Source: Pratylenchus scribneri (lineage: Eukaryota; Nematoda; Chromadorea; Rhabditida; Pratylenchidae). Taken from it: DNA of 64,000 nucleotides. A model generated the notes under the pieces. It had not been told where the DNA came from and ran no database searches. It worked only from the letters and a program-made list of their open reading frames with translations. Both the position numbers and the translations under genes were made by a program. Each line of letters opens with the position of its first letter. Within the stretch, counting starts at the first letter, position 1. Location of the stretch: assembly GCA_030063045.1 (NCBI GenBank), contig JAQSEB010000033.1, positions 2,604,001 to 2,668,000 on the forward strand, in the 5' to 3' direction. This document shows positions 48,901 to 60,057 of the stretch, piece by piece.

Positions 48901-49305
48901 ACGACACAAAAAGCAGCAAATGTCCTCCTTTGAAGGGAGGCCGATAATAGTAATAATAAAGGGAATGGGAACAGATGCCACCTTTTCCCATTTGGCCCTA
49001 CCCAAAAAATCACCGCCAAATTTTTCACTAAAATCACCACATTTTTTTCACAAAACACTCCACCTTTGCTGCGGTGGATGTTGAAGCGCCTGTTGTTGTT
49101 GTTGTGCCGCCGCCACCGTAGATTGATTTGGGGCAGTAGCCGTGTAAAAAGATGACGGGGCCTGCTGATTGGGCCCTGGGGGCTGATCCAACTGCATTGG
49201 GACAATTTCGTCCAAATCATCGGCAACCATCGAATGTTGTTGTTGGTGCCCTTGATGAGCATTATTTAAGGTGTTTGGGTTGGCCAAACTCGTCAAACTG
49301 TCCAT
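42963..49305 (-). CDS. Q/H/P-rich N-terminal exons, probably 5' part of the ELM2-SANT gene
   Basis: Exons 49305-49064, 45758-45548, 44895-44699, 44139-43728 and 43221-42963 join in phase to 440 codons plus one base. The start MDSLTSLANPN follows AT-rich DNA. The chain is rich in Gln, His, Asn, Ser and Pro and has no recognisable fold. It ends with a more conserved-looking TPPPILSPMRQGSGLFNRI segment. The last exon ends in phase 1 with no stop, so it must splice on. The next strong downstream minus-strand acceptor that keeps a frame is at 29575, the first ELM2-gene exon, with matching phase. The 14 exons together then give exactly 1335 codons including the stop. Long low-complexity N-termini are normal in MIDEAS/TRERF1 relatives. 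The alternative is a separate Q-rich gene whose last exon I have missed in 29.6-42.9 kb. Confidence 0.7.
43345..43648. mobile_element. Hairpin element family M1, copy 10
   Basis: This copy sits in the intron between exons 44139-43728 and 43221-42963. Its arms include AACACAACGAGGCAATGGCC and TTTTTAAGATATGGCCTAAA. Confidence 0.65.
44195..44400. mobile_element. Inverted-repeat family M4, copy 3
   Basis: The left arm has TTTTTCGTGTCGAAAATAAT and CCATATAATTTGACC. The right arm has CCAGTTATATATTATTG and AAAAATTTTTGACAGAG. It is intronic. Confidence 0.5.
45028..45401. repeat. 32-bp minisatellite, array 4
   Basis: About 11 units in the same orientation as array 1 fill the 650-bp intron between exons 45758-45548 and 44895-44699. 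Confidence 0.95.
48214..48523. mobile_element. Hairpin element family M1, copy 11
   Basis: This copy sits in the 3.3-kb first intron of the Q-rich gene. The arms contain AACTTAACAAGGAAGTAATC and TTGCTGTGCTATGGCCAAAG. Confidence 0.7.
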
Positions 49306-49621
49306 ATTTTAATTGATTTTTGGCTATAAAAATTAGCAATTTAAATCAATGAATAAATTAATAAAATATTTTATAGTAAAAATTTGCAAATTAAATCAGC
49401 GAATAAATTGATAAAAAAGTTTAAAAGTTTAAAATAAAAGGCCACAAAAATGTGTGAATTGTTCTTCGAACGAAGGGAACATATTTTGGAATCTTTCGCC
49501 TTTTGCGGGCGCGCAACTCTCGCCGTCCAATTCAATTCAAGAAAAGGGAGGAAGGAAAGGGGATGGCTAAAGGGAAAAGGCGGGTGGCGAATATTTGGAA
49601 CCGCGCATCCAAATCGGTCAT

Positions 49622-49635
49622 CCCCCCCCCCCCCC
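49622..49635. repeat. Poly(C) tract, 14 nt
   Basis: An uninterrupted C run lies about 320 bp upstream of the Q-rich gene start. Confidence 0.95.
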
Positions 49636-50841
49636 AATCATCGGCATTTGAACCCTTTTCCCTCGAAAATCTCGCATTCGATGATCTTCATCTTCTTTGA
49701 TCGACCGTGGGGGCCTTTAAAGAAGCAGCGCAAAACGATTATGGGAAAATTAGGGGGAAAGGTTGGAGGCCATTGCGCGCCCTTTCCTTTCGGCTGCCCA
49801 ATTCCCGCGCATTTTTAATACAATTCAGCCTCCTCCCATTACTTCACTGCCAAAACTTTTCCGCATGCAATGGACTAATTGGGCAGCGCGAGAATGGAAT
49901 GGAACGAACGGAGCGAAAGGGGAAATGATGGAAACAACAGCGAAAACAATATTCCTTCATTTCCCCCGGCGCGGTCTCGACCCCCAAATTCCCGCCAACA
50001 ACCGGTCGGGAATGAACAGCAGCAGGCCTGTTGAAAAGGGAAGGCCTTTTATGGGTTTATTGCTGTTATAATGTATTGCTATTATATCAGCAATTGGAAT
50101 AAGGAAAAGGGAAGGTGATCGGAAGGGGGAGATCAAAAAAAGAAGGAAAGATGATCGGAAAAGTTGGAAGATGGAAGATTGGAAGAAGAGGAAGGAGAAG
50201 AAGGAAGCTCGGAGGGGAAGATCAGAAAAGGAAGAGGGAAGGTGGACGATTTGAAAGAAAAAGAATTAAAGAAAAGGATAAAATGTTGAAAGAAAATTGG
50301 AATAAAAAAATTTGGCAAAAAAAGCGGGTGAATAAGGTTAATCTGTGGAACAAAAAATTGCGGGACATAGATAGGGGCCAATTTCACTCTCGACGGGGAA
50401 ATTAGGACTGCTGCTGGTGGTGGTTGATAAGATAATGTGGAACGAAAAGGGGATTTACGAATATGGCGAATATGGGGAATTGAAAGAAGGAATGGTGGGA
50501 ATGGGAATGCAAATTCGTACAATTTGGAGGGAAAATGCACCCAAATAAAAATTGGCGAGAGGAAAACAACAAAACAAAAATAGGAGGAAATTTATTCTTT
50601 TGGCTGGAATATTTTGCCTATCACCCAAAAAGTGGAACAAGTTAAAAAATAGGGGAAAAGGCTGAAAAGAAAAGCGCTTATCAACAACCGAACACTTATT
50701 TTGAAGAGGATTTTATTGGAACCAAAAGCAGTTGAAGAATGCATTATTGAAGCTGTTCGATTGTGCTTATCATTGTGTCTTTTTGAAAAGATAAATTTCA
50801 AAGTGAATGTATGTATTTAATTTTCAAAAGGGCGAAATTCA

Positions 50842-51426
50842 ATTCCACCTGTTTGTGTTTTCACTTAGAATAATTCCGCCTGTTTTGTGTTTTCGCTTAG
50901 AATAATTCGGCCTGCTTGTGTTTTCGCTTAGAATAATTCCGCCTGTTTGTGTTTTCGCTTAGAATAATTCCGCCTGTTTTGTGTTTTCGCTTAGAATAAT
51001 TCGGCCTGCTTGTGTTTTCGCTTAGAATAATTCCGCCTGTTTGTGTTTTCGCTTAGAATAATTCCGCCTGTTTGTGTTTTCGCTTAGAATAATTCCGCCT
51101 GTTTGTGTTTTCGCTTAGAATAATTCCGCCTGTTTGTGTTTTCGCCTAGAATAATTCCGCCTGTTTGTGTTTTCGCTTAGAATAATTCCGCCTGTTTTGT
51201 GTTTTCGCTTAGAATAATTCGGCCTGTTTGTGTTTTCGCTTAGAATAATTCCGCCTGTTTGTGTTTTCGCTTATTAGAATAATTCGGCTTGTTTGTGGTT
51301 TCGCTTAGAATAATTCCGCCTGTTTTGTGTTTTCGCTTAGAATAATTCCGCCTGTTTGTGTTTTCGCTTAGAATAATTCCGCCTGTTTGTGTTTTCGCTT
51401 AGAATAATTCCGCCTGTTTTTGTGTA
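50842..51426. repeat. 32-bp minisatellite, array 5
   Basis: About 18 units, the longest of the five arrays, with plus-strand core TTCGCTTAGAATAATTCCGC. Variants with TTCGGCCTGCTTG recur in a pattern suggesting segmental duplication within the array. It is intergenic. Confidence 0.95.
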
Positions 51427-52299
51427 ATTTAAAGTTCTAAAATTGCTGTTGGGAAATTTTAGGACAATTTATTGTTTAAAAGTGCCCCCAGGGTACCTCA
51501 TTTTAACTGGAAATTTTCTGCTTATTAAGATTCATTCCTTGGTAATATGCCACACAAATTAAAAATAGCAAATTTTAATGAAGATGAAAATTATGTGAAA
51601 TAAAAAGGTAACAATAAGGCATGGAATTTTCTTCGCGCATGAAGCCAAAAATAATTTATTCAGGGCTTTAGTACAGACAAGGGACTTCTCGCTCTCGCCC
51701 ACAAAATGCCCGACGCCGTTGTTTGTCTTTCGGCTATATATTTATTGGCCCCATCGCCAAAATTGTATGCCACCTCCTCAAAATGATTCTTTCTCAATTC
51801 ATGCTCATCATTTTTGTGTGGTTTCCACGTTGCCTAAAATGAATTGGGAAATGGGAGGCGAAATTCGATGGAAATGCTTGATTTTGCCCTTTGGCTGAAC
51901 ATTTTTTTTGGCGACAAGGAGAATCAAATTGAATCCTCCTTTTCATTCAAATTCAAAGTCAAATGGATGCCTCTTCTTTAAAAGGACATTGAAATTGCCA
52001 AAAAGGTTCCTAGATCCTTAAACCTTATAGCCATTCTCGGTATAGCTTGTCAGAAGTTATATTTTGATTTTATGTTTCTGAACCAATAAATCAAATTCGG
52101 TTAGATTTGAACTGTTTAATAACCATTAATTTTGACCAAACCATTAAAAATTATATACCATTCAATGCGTCTTGACCAGCTCTATCCAAATGGGTAAATG
52201 GTTTATAAATGTAAGGCAAACCCTTAAACTATTTTATTATATTTTTGCATTATTTACTCATTTTTTGACAAATTAATACTATCTTCTCTAAATTAGCCC

Positions 52300-52990
52300 C
52301 AACAATTTCCCTGTGGGAATACATAAAAATAGTGGCCGATCGTCTATTTGGCTGGGAATTGTGTTTTTGAGGGTTTGCTTGGACTTTTTCGGTGGACTAA
52401 TTCAAAATGATAAGGAATGGGAAGGGCTAATTATTATTAAGAATTTAAATCAATCGATAATTTTACCATTCAATTTTTGTACTTCGCCCTTCGCCTTTTT
52501 CGGAAGCCAATTTGACATTTTTTTGTGCAGTCTTATGTATCTCAGTCAGCAGACTTGCTTTTGCGCGAAAAAGGTGGGGGGGGGGGGGGGGGACGAGGGA
52601 TTTGTGGCAATTTGACCAAACAAAAACCCATCATACCATAATGGGTGGAGGATGAGAATAAGATTAACTAACATAATAAGAGGATGAAGGGGGCATTATT
52701 GGAGTTAGGTGGTGGACTATTATTTTATTAAGAATTTAAAGCGATCGATAAATCTGCCTATTCAATTTTTGTACTTCACCATCCCCATCTCTAAAAGTCA
52801 GTTTGACATTTTCTGCGCGGCTTCTTTGCATCTCCGCATCAGCAGACGTGCTTTCAAAAGCGATAAATACGAGATGCAAGGGATTTATTTTGCCGGCACT
52901 TTGGCCAAACGAACACCTTTCAAATTCACATTATAATGGAGAAGGGGGAATTAAGATTAACTAATAAGAGGATGAAGTGGGGGCATTTTT
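52300..52990. repeat. Diverged tandem duplication, ~290-bp units
   Basis: TTAAGAATTTAAATCAATCG, TTCAATTTTTGTACTTC, CAATTTGACATTTT and GATTAACTAA...AATAAGAGGATGAA occur twice in order, around 52430-52690 and 52725-52985. The two similar open frames in it come from this duplication. Confidence 0.7.
52576..52592. repeat. Poly(G) tract, 17 nt
   Basis: This uninterrupted G run is found only in the first unit of the 52300-52990 duplication, at the junction AAAAAGGT|G. Confidence 0.95.
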
Positions 52991-54487
52991 AATTGTAAGA
53001 GAGGGATTTAGGACGAATGGATGGAGCAGATGATGCCGAAAATTTGTGCGCGGGAATTAAAAAGAAAGGTTGAGGCTTAATACCCCACGGGAATTTGTGT
53101 CGCTTAAACGTGTGTATTGTGCCAAATGGATGGAAGGGAAGAGGATTAGCGGTATTCCTTTCAATTTATTGGCACCTTTTGAGAAGACAAATGGGAAGCC
53201 GAGAATATGTTGATTGACAAGGCAAGGGGAAGACAAACCGGAGAGACGTTTGGGTGCCACTTTAGTGGGTAAAAAGAAAGACGGGAATATTAAAAACATC
53301 CCATCCATGTCTTAAGGCCATATTCAAAAGAGAGGGAGTTATGTGCGCGAATGAAGGCCGCGCACCATTCGCCTTATTGTTCGGTGGGAATTAAAATGGC
53401 ATTGGCGCATTTGCGGGTGCCAAAAGGGGCAAAAGAATTAGAAAAGATGGAAGCCGTTGGGCCTTGGGGGCGCAATCATTATATTTCCCCCTCCATAATG
53501 TTCTCGGCATTATTTCGCGCCCCAAGCCTATTTTTGTGTCCCTCGCCTTTACCCCGAAGGCTCTTTCATTGTATCATCACAAAATGCCGTGGCCTCCTTC
53601 CACCACAATCCCAATTTGGCCAAGTGGGGCAGCCAACAAAGTGGGAAGGAAGAGGCGAACGCAGCACACACCGAGAATGGCCACGGAATAAAGGGGAGGG
53701 AGGCCAAAAGAGAATTGGAAAGCTGGCGGCTATTCACGCGGGGGAGGGGGGATATGGATGAAAAAGGCAGAGAAGGGGAAAGATAAAGCCGCTTTCAATA
53801 GTGGATTGATGCCCAAAACCGCCATCATCATAAATATTGGCAGTAGAGAATGGGACATTGGGAATGGAGGGGAGCCTTTTCTGTTCCCAATGGACCCAAA
53901 TATGGCCTCTCTAATATATGAGACTAAATCCGCTTCTTTGGCATGCCACGGCATCCACGCTTGGCCTCGGTGTTTTTTGTCTTTGCGTGAATGGCTGTCC
54001 CTATTTTTAGGTCTCAATGCATTTTCTCCTGTTGTCCATGCATTCCAATTTCCCGTCCATTCATCCGCTCCTTTCCTTTCTTTGGCCTCTTTTTGGCCAT
54101 CTCGACGGAGGCAGCACATACTTAGTTTTGTCTGCTCAATGGCTTTTGGAATTTGGATTGCCGACTGCCTTTTGTGAAGTGTTCATTCAAAAATTCCAAA
54201 TCGGGAAGCCCTCTTAATTAGAGTGCCTTAGAGACAAAACAAAGTAGAGGAGAATTCGAATCCACATTCCATAGCTTTAATGTTTGACCCCTCGAGAATG
54301 GCGAAAAAGGAGAATATATGGAAGAAGGAACATTGGAAATTGTGCCGCGCAAGGCATAAAATACTAATCTAATAAAGGAAAAGTGAAAGGCGGAAACAAA
54401 AAGATGTGTTTGTTTCCATGGGCCACGGCAATTTGTTTTTTTTTTATTGTTTTTCCCAGGGATTTATTTTTGTACGATTATTTGTGC

Positions 54488-54800
54488 CATTCTTTTAGAG
54501 TTTGGACCAAACTCAACAAGGAAACAACCAATTCTGTAAGGCAATATGCCATTTGAAAGCCCTAAATATCCTCTAAAAAGTGGCTTTTATTACATTTATG
54601 AAATTAACTTTAGGCAAATTCCATGTCTTTGAGTGTAATAGTTCCAGATTTTTTGAAAAAAAGCCGCTTATTTACAAATTGTTTTATAGTTTCAAAAATT
54701 AGTTAAGCCACTTTTTAGAGGATATTTATTAGGGTATTCAAATGGCATATCGCCTTCCTCAATTGGTTGCTTCCTTGATGAGCTATGGCCAAAAGAAAGG
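54488..54800. mobile_element. Hairpin element family M1, copy 12
   Basis: The left arm has AAACTCAACAAGGAAACAAC and the right arm CCTTGATGAGCTATGGCCAA. It is the only clearly intergenic full copy in the 49-56-kb spacer. Confidence 0.75.
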
Positions 54801-56538
54801 GTCAAGTATTGGAATGGTCCTATACATATTAAAACGACCTCTGATGTTCCATATTTGCCTTAAAGGCATTCATTTGTCCAATTCATTCTAAAATTTCGCT
54901 TCAAAGACAACATTTACTTACTTACTTAGGCTTATGATTGAGTTTAAGTAAGAGTTTACCAATATTATAGGGTTTAAAATTTGGTTTAATGAGAAAAATG
55001 CCATATTAAAAAGGAGAGATTAAATGTTTTTATTACGTGCACAATTCAGCAACATTAGGGGAAATATATGTAAATGTGGAAAATCAAAATGAGAACCAAT
55101 ATTGGAAAAGGTAATTAAAATGAGTTGCGACGAATAAAAGAACGATGAAAATGGAAAAAGGAGGAAATGGCAATATCTGCTAGTTGGCCTTGATGGTTTT
55201 GATGGCAGGCTGGAATTGATGTTGGGGCCAAGACAAAAGAGGGCGTTTTTGAGAGTATTGAGCCTGTGACTAGGCTACTAAATAATATTACTATTATATA
55301 GTCTTCTGCAGTTCCGGATCCGGATTTGGCGCAAATGGGAAATTGAGCGAAGACAGAGGAACAATATTAGCCAAATCATCGGCAAAAGGAGGAAATTGAG
55401 TGGCCAAGAATGAAATAAAAAATGTGGGAAAGGAGGGAAATTCCCCACAAAAAAATAATAAAATTATTACTGTTTTGGCATGGCAAATTCTATTTTGTTT
55501 TAGTGTTTTTAATACAATTTTATATAATTTATTCACCCCATTCTTCATTAAATTTAATTCACCTTCATATTCCTTGAATATTCCCACATAAAAGGAATTG
55601 GATCTTTTCGTTTTATAAATTAGTTTCTAATCAGTTTTTTGGCTTTTTTTGCCTCATTATCATTAGTCATTAATCATTATCATTATCCAACGGTTTAATT
55701 TTTTTCCTTAACAAATTTTCTTTAGCTAGCTAGTAGATGAATTGGAAAATGTCTTTAAACGACTACTCATCTCTCATTTTTGTGTACTATTTTCACTCTT
55801 GCATGCATGATTTTATTTCGCGCTCATGTTTTATTGATTGATTTGATTCAAAATTCATTTCAACACAAAACAAAACCAAACCAAAGTTTGGTTTGTTGAA
55901 ATTGAAATTCCTCTTTCCACCCAAAGAAAAGTTGCAAAATATTAATAAGCTAATTTAGCCTTACCTTAGTTCTGCAAGAAATAAGCTCAACATAAACAAA
56001 CTTTTACTTTTAATATTAAAAGAAAAGCTATTTTTTCCAGTCTCAGTCTCATCTCATAGACAATAGACATCTCTTCTTTTTCTTTATTCCTTGACCCATT
56101 TCCTGATATCACTTTTAAAATTTTCTTGCTTCCCATTCTCCACATATAAAATAGGCGGAAACGTGAAATACAATCAAATAAAAATCGGAAAATATCTAAA
56201 AATTGGACGATTTCAATAAAACAAAACAGTCAGTTCCGGCCCGGATCATCAGCAGATCCATCTAATTCTAATTCAAGATATCAACATACTTTTGTGTGAT
56301 TATTCTTCCATTTCCATTCTAACCAGTTTCTCCAGTTTATTCACATCAAATTTGGCCTACCAAACCTTAACATTTAAGAATACAATTTCACAATTTATTC
56401 AAAATTAAATTTCTAATTTTTCACAGAAATAAATCTCAACTTGTACTCATATTTAGCTTAGCTAGTCTTTCTCCTGCTGATCCATTTCAATTTGCAGTGA
56501 ATCAAAAGTTGGCACAATAAAATTGACAACAAACCAAA

Positions 56539-59083
56539 ATGACCGATGACTTTCTGCATCAACCTCGCTGGCTTTACATTGGTGGCGAGGATGAACAAAT
56601 TCATGGTTTCTTTTATTATTAATTAAATTTGATCAAATTGTATAAATATTTACAGGCCCATTTCCATCCACCGAAATGAACAATTGGCTGGGAGGCAACT
56701 TTTTCCAGCCCAATTTGATGCTCAAACTCATTGAGGACCAAGAATTCTATTCGCTGGAACATTTGGTCCAAGCATGCGAAAATGAGGTTTTTATTCAATA
56801 AATATTCAACCAACAAAAAATAAACTCAAATATTAAGAATCCATTCTCTTTTCCGGGCAACTCCTATCATGCAGTGGTGACCAACGCAATGACCATTGTT
56901 CACCAACAGCAACGGGTGCAAAGTGTGCCGATCAGCGGGGGCTATTCCTCTCTTCCGGCCACTCCATCGTCCACTCCGACGCCGGGACCCGGTGGTTTTA
57001 TGGCAGCCGGCGCCGATGCTGCTCACCAATTTCAGCAGCAACCGCAGCCACCACCGCCTGCTGGCCCACCGATGGTCACATTCCCAATCCAATATGTCAG
57101 TTTTTGAAGGTTTTTAGAAGTTAATTAGGATTATGGATTTAACAAATTTTGGAAAAAAAAAAAGTTTAAAATTTGTAACCCTAAAGATTCTGGTATTAGT
57201 AAAGATACATAAAAGTGATAAATGACAAGCAATTCTGAAAAAATAACTTCCTCTAAATTTTGCAAAACTGAATGGGCCGCTCTTTGGGTCGGAAATTTTA
57301 TTTAGCCATATTTTTGGCTTAATCATCTATCAAAATCATATATTGAGCCAAAAAAAGGTTAAATTATTAAATCCTCATTTTGCAGGTTCGAACATCGATG
57401 GCCGGCCAACCGCTTCAACCGACCCAATTTTTGATGATGCCACCGCCGCTTCCACCAACAATTGGACCGAACGTCCAGCAAATTGGTGCTCCTCCATTGA
57501 CCACCGGAATGTTCAGGCCAGGTCCACAGCCACCGCCAATGTTCTCGCCACCCAACCAACCACAACAGGTTTTCAATTTAATCAATTTTGGGTAAAATAT
57601 TTTACGAGAAATAATTTTTTTGGTCGAATTAATTTTTATCGGCCTAGAAATGTATAATAAAATGTATAAAAGTGCATAAAAGTTGAAAGCCACACCTCCA
57701 AAAAAAACTTCCTCAGAGCGGATTCGAACTCGAGACCTAAATTTTTCAAAACTGAAGGGTTCCCCTTTGGGACGAAAATTTTCAAAATTTTTTAAATAAA
57801 AATATACTACAATTATTTATTTTCCACCCATATTCCAGCCTCAACCATCAATTCCGGTGTCCATTTCCGCTGCCAACGGATTTTTGTCCCCCGCCCAAGC
57901 TGCCGCCTTCCATCATCAATTAATTCAGCAGCAAAGGGCACCGCCACAACCAATCATTGGAAATGGTGGACCACTTCTGCCTTCATTCCCTCCGCCTCCT
58001 CCATTCTCAATGCCCGAAACGCGTTTTCCACCGCCCACACTCCTCCAACTTCAACACCACCAAAATCATCATCATCATTTGCATCATACACAACAAAATG
58101 GCACAACAGAACATCATCATCGAGATGGAGGAGGTGGCCAACAAAATGGGGTTTCGGATGGCCAACAACAGCAGAAGGAAAAGGAGGAGGTGGGGAATGG
58201 CACAATGGGAATGGAAGCCAGCGACTCGCCCGACAGTGGACATGTTCGTTTGATTGATTTTTTAAAGTTTGAGATTTTTTATAAAATGCATTGATTTAGC
58301 CATAATATGGCCAAATAAAAATTTTGAAAATTTTCGACCCACGGGGGGGGGGGGGCCTTCAACTGTAGAATTTAGGTCTCGGGTTCGAATCCGCTCCGAG
58401 AAAGTTATTTATTCTCCTTAAATTTTGAGTCTTAAAATATCTTTTTAGATATTTAATTTAGCTTATCAAAAACGCATTGATTTACCCATAATATAGGCGA
58501 ATAAAATTTTTAGTACTGAAAAAGGGACCGAACACCGAACACTTTCACCTGCATTTAGGAGGTCTCGGGTTCGAATCCGCTCGGAGGACGGTATTTTTTT
58601 CTGGGCTTGGTTTTCATTTTTATACGTTTTTTATACATTTTACAGTGCATTTTTAAACTAAATACAGTAATTCGGAACCAAAATAATAAATAATAAACAC
58701 ATAAAAATAATTAATCGAATTAAAAATGAATTAAATTTTAAATAAAAATTTGTTATTAAGGTGGTGACTCCTTGCGCTCAACCCGACAAATCGGTGGACA
58801 CGGACGATGCACCCTGGAATGCGGGAAGGCAATGGCCTCTGGTGGACACAGCGGTTGGACCGGACCATCCATTCGCGGCCAACACCCAAGCGGTGGAGAC
58901 ACAAACCGGAGCACTCACCGTAAAATTTTAAATAAAAAAATTATTTTAATTTTTTTTTGGCAGATTTCGACCAAAGATGCACAAAAATGCATTTCCCAGC
59001 TGCTTGGCTTCCCAATTTGCATTGTTGAGGAGGAGGAGGAGAAAGTCAAGGAGGTGAAGACGGAGAAGAATGGCGGCGACTAG
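56539..59083 (+). CDS. GYF-domain protein with proline/glutamine-rich tail
   Basis: Exons 56539-56605, 56656-56786, 56838-57095, 57386-57568, 57839-58243, 58761-58919 and 58964-59083 join to 440 residues; after the first two, all junctions are phase 0. A GYF domain fills residues about 9-60: WLYIGGEDEQIHGPFPSTEM, then W-L-G-G-N-F-F, where classical GYF has G-Y-F. This fold binds proline-rich PPGΦ ligands, for example in GIGYF translational repressors and spliceosomal CD2BP2. The rest is Pro/Gln/His-rich with few charges, ending in a conserved-looking segment (KDAQKCISQLLGFPICIVEE) and an acidic/lysine tail. No 4EHP-binding motif was recognised. The domain lies at the very N-terminus, so upstream exons missed in 55.6-56.5 kb remain possible. 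Introns carry four copies of a B-box repeat. Confidence 0.88.
57230..57300 (-). repeat. B-box repeat family, copy 1 (truncated)
   Basis: The reverse complement reads GACCCAAAGAGCGGCCCATT then CAGTTTTGCAAAATTTAGAG, matching the 5' half of copy 2. The B-box part is missing. It lies in intron 3 of the GYF gene. Confidence 0.45.
57680..57790 (-). repeat. B-box repeat family, copy 2
   Basis: The reverse complement has CAGTTTTGAAAAATTTAGGT, then CTCGAGTTCGAATCCGCTCT. GTTCGAATCC fits the RNA polymerase III B-box. It lies in intron 4 of the GYF gene. Confidence 0.55.
58330..58430 (+). repeat. B-box repeat family, copy 3, with poly(G)
   Basis: It begins with a 13-G tract (58343-58355), then CAACTGTAGAATTTAGGTCT and CGGGTTCGAATCCGCTCCGA. 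It lies in intron 5 of the GYF gene, in sense orientation. Confidence 0.55.
58505..58610 (+). repeat. B-box repeat family, copy 4
   Basis: It carries GCATTTAGGAGGTCTCGGG then TTCGAATCCGCTCGGAGGA. It is the second copy in intron 5, about 170 bp after copy 3. Confidence 0.55.
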
Positions 59084-60057
59084 ATCCAAGGAGGATGAAA
59101 ATGAAAACAAATTGGAATTGGCGCCGATGGATGGGAATGGATTATATGAAGCCAGCCGAAGAATTCTCTCTCACGCATTTTATTGTATTTTTACACCCAC
59201 CAATTTTTGACCATTTAATTCTCCAATCTTTCATTATTATTTGTCTCCCATCCCCCCACTCAATTGATGAGAAATTCTCAAAATCGCAACAATTTCTTCC
59301 ATTTATTAATTTTTTTGTTTGTTTGTTTTGCTCCCAAATTTTATTGATGAAAACACGGCTCAACACATACACACACATCGAATCCCACGCAAATCTCCCA
59401 TCTCTTTTTGATAATAAAGACCCAGCATCATATTCAAACATTTTATTTAATTATCATTGTTCATCGCCCACATTGTTTTTACCACCATTTTAAATGAACC
59501 CCCACCCAAAATTTCTTCAAAAATTTATTTGTTTTGTTGCTTTTCCCCCCTTACTTTTTTATTGCGGTGGCATATTTGAATGAAAATAAATAAATGACAT
59601 TAAAAATGAATAAAAAATAAATTGAAATAAGCACTTTCTCCTTCCATTCAGTATTCAAGCAATTGCAATTTTTGACCCACCCAATAATCCATCCATCCTC
59701 TCAACTTAATTATTTTGACATTTTTTGTCTCAACTTTTCTCCATAATAATTGGCCAAACCCCGTTTTTTGTTTGTTTGTTGTGTTGAACAATGAATTGAA
59801 TATTATTGAAAATCAAATACGGATGAACACAAATAAATCACAATTGTTTTGTTTTTTTTTTTTATTGATGACATGATAAATTAGTGAATATCAATTTGGC
59901 TCGAAATTAAAAAGATTGTTAACATTTTAATTGTTTTTTGGAATTTTCTTTTAATAATTAAGTAAATTCTTAAACGAGAAAATTCGAATTAAAAAAAATA
60001 ATTCTTGAATAAAATTTGCTAAAATATTAAAAATTTACCCAAAAATTGGTGGAAAAA
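59084..60057. other. 3' region of the GYF gene
   Basis: AT-rich non-coding DNA with several AATAAA signals (about 59580-59620) suitable for GYF polyadenylation. The T/C-rich open frame here (59095-59493) has no protein character. Confidence 0.55.

Larger units (their letters stand above)
49306..56538. other. 7.2-kb spacer between divergent gene starts
   Basis: The spacer should hold promoters for the Q-rich gene (left) and the GYF gene (right). Contents seen are a poly(C) tract (49622), a GA-rich stretch near 50100-50300, 32-bp minisatellite array 5, a diverged duplication (52300-52990) containing a poly(G) tract, an M1 copy, and AT-rich DNA. An open frame at 55587-55294 (minus) ends in a protein-like stretch but has no support from splice sites or a known family. 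Confidence 0.6.

Noticed and set aside
55294..55587. 97-codon minus-strand ORF ending in a protein-like FPPFADDLANIVPLSS stretch
   Set aside because: There is no acceptor before the plausible part, no partner exon found, and the N-terminal half looks like AT-rich noise. It is worth a homology search but not supportable as a gene.
58370..58600. tRNA genes suggested by GGTTCGAATCC
   Set aside because: The surrounding bases do not form a five-pair T-stem, and no acceptor stem or anticodon arm is found. They are treated as a B-box-bearing repeat instead.
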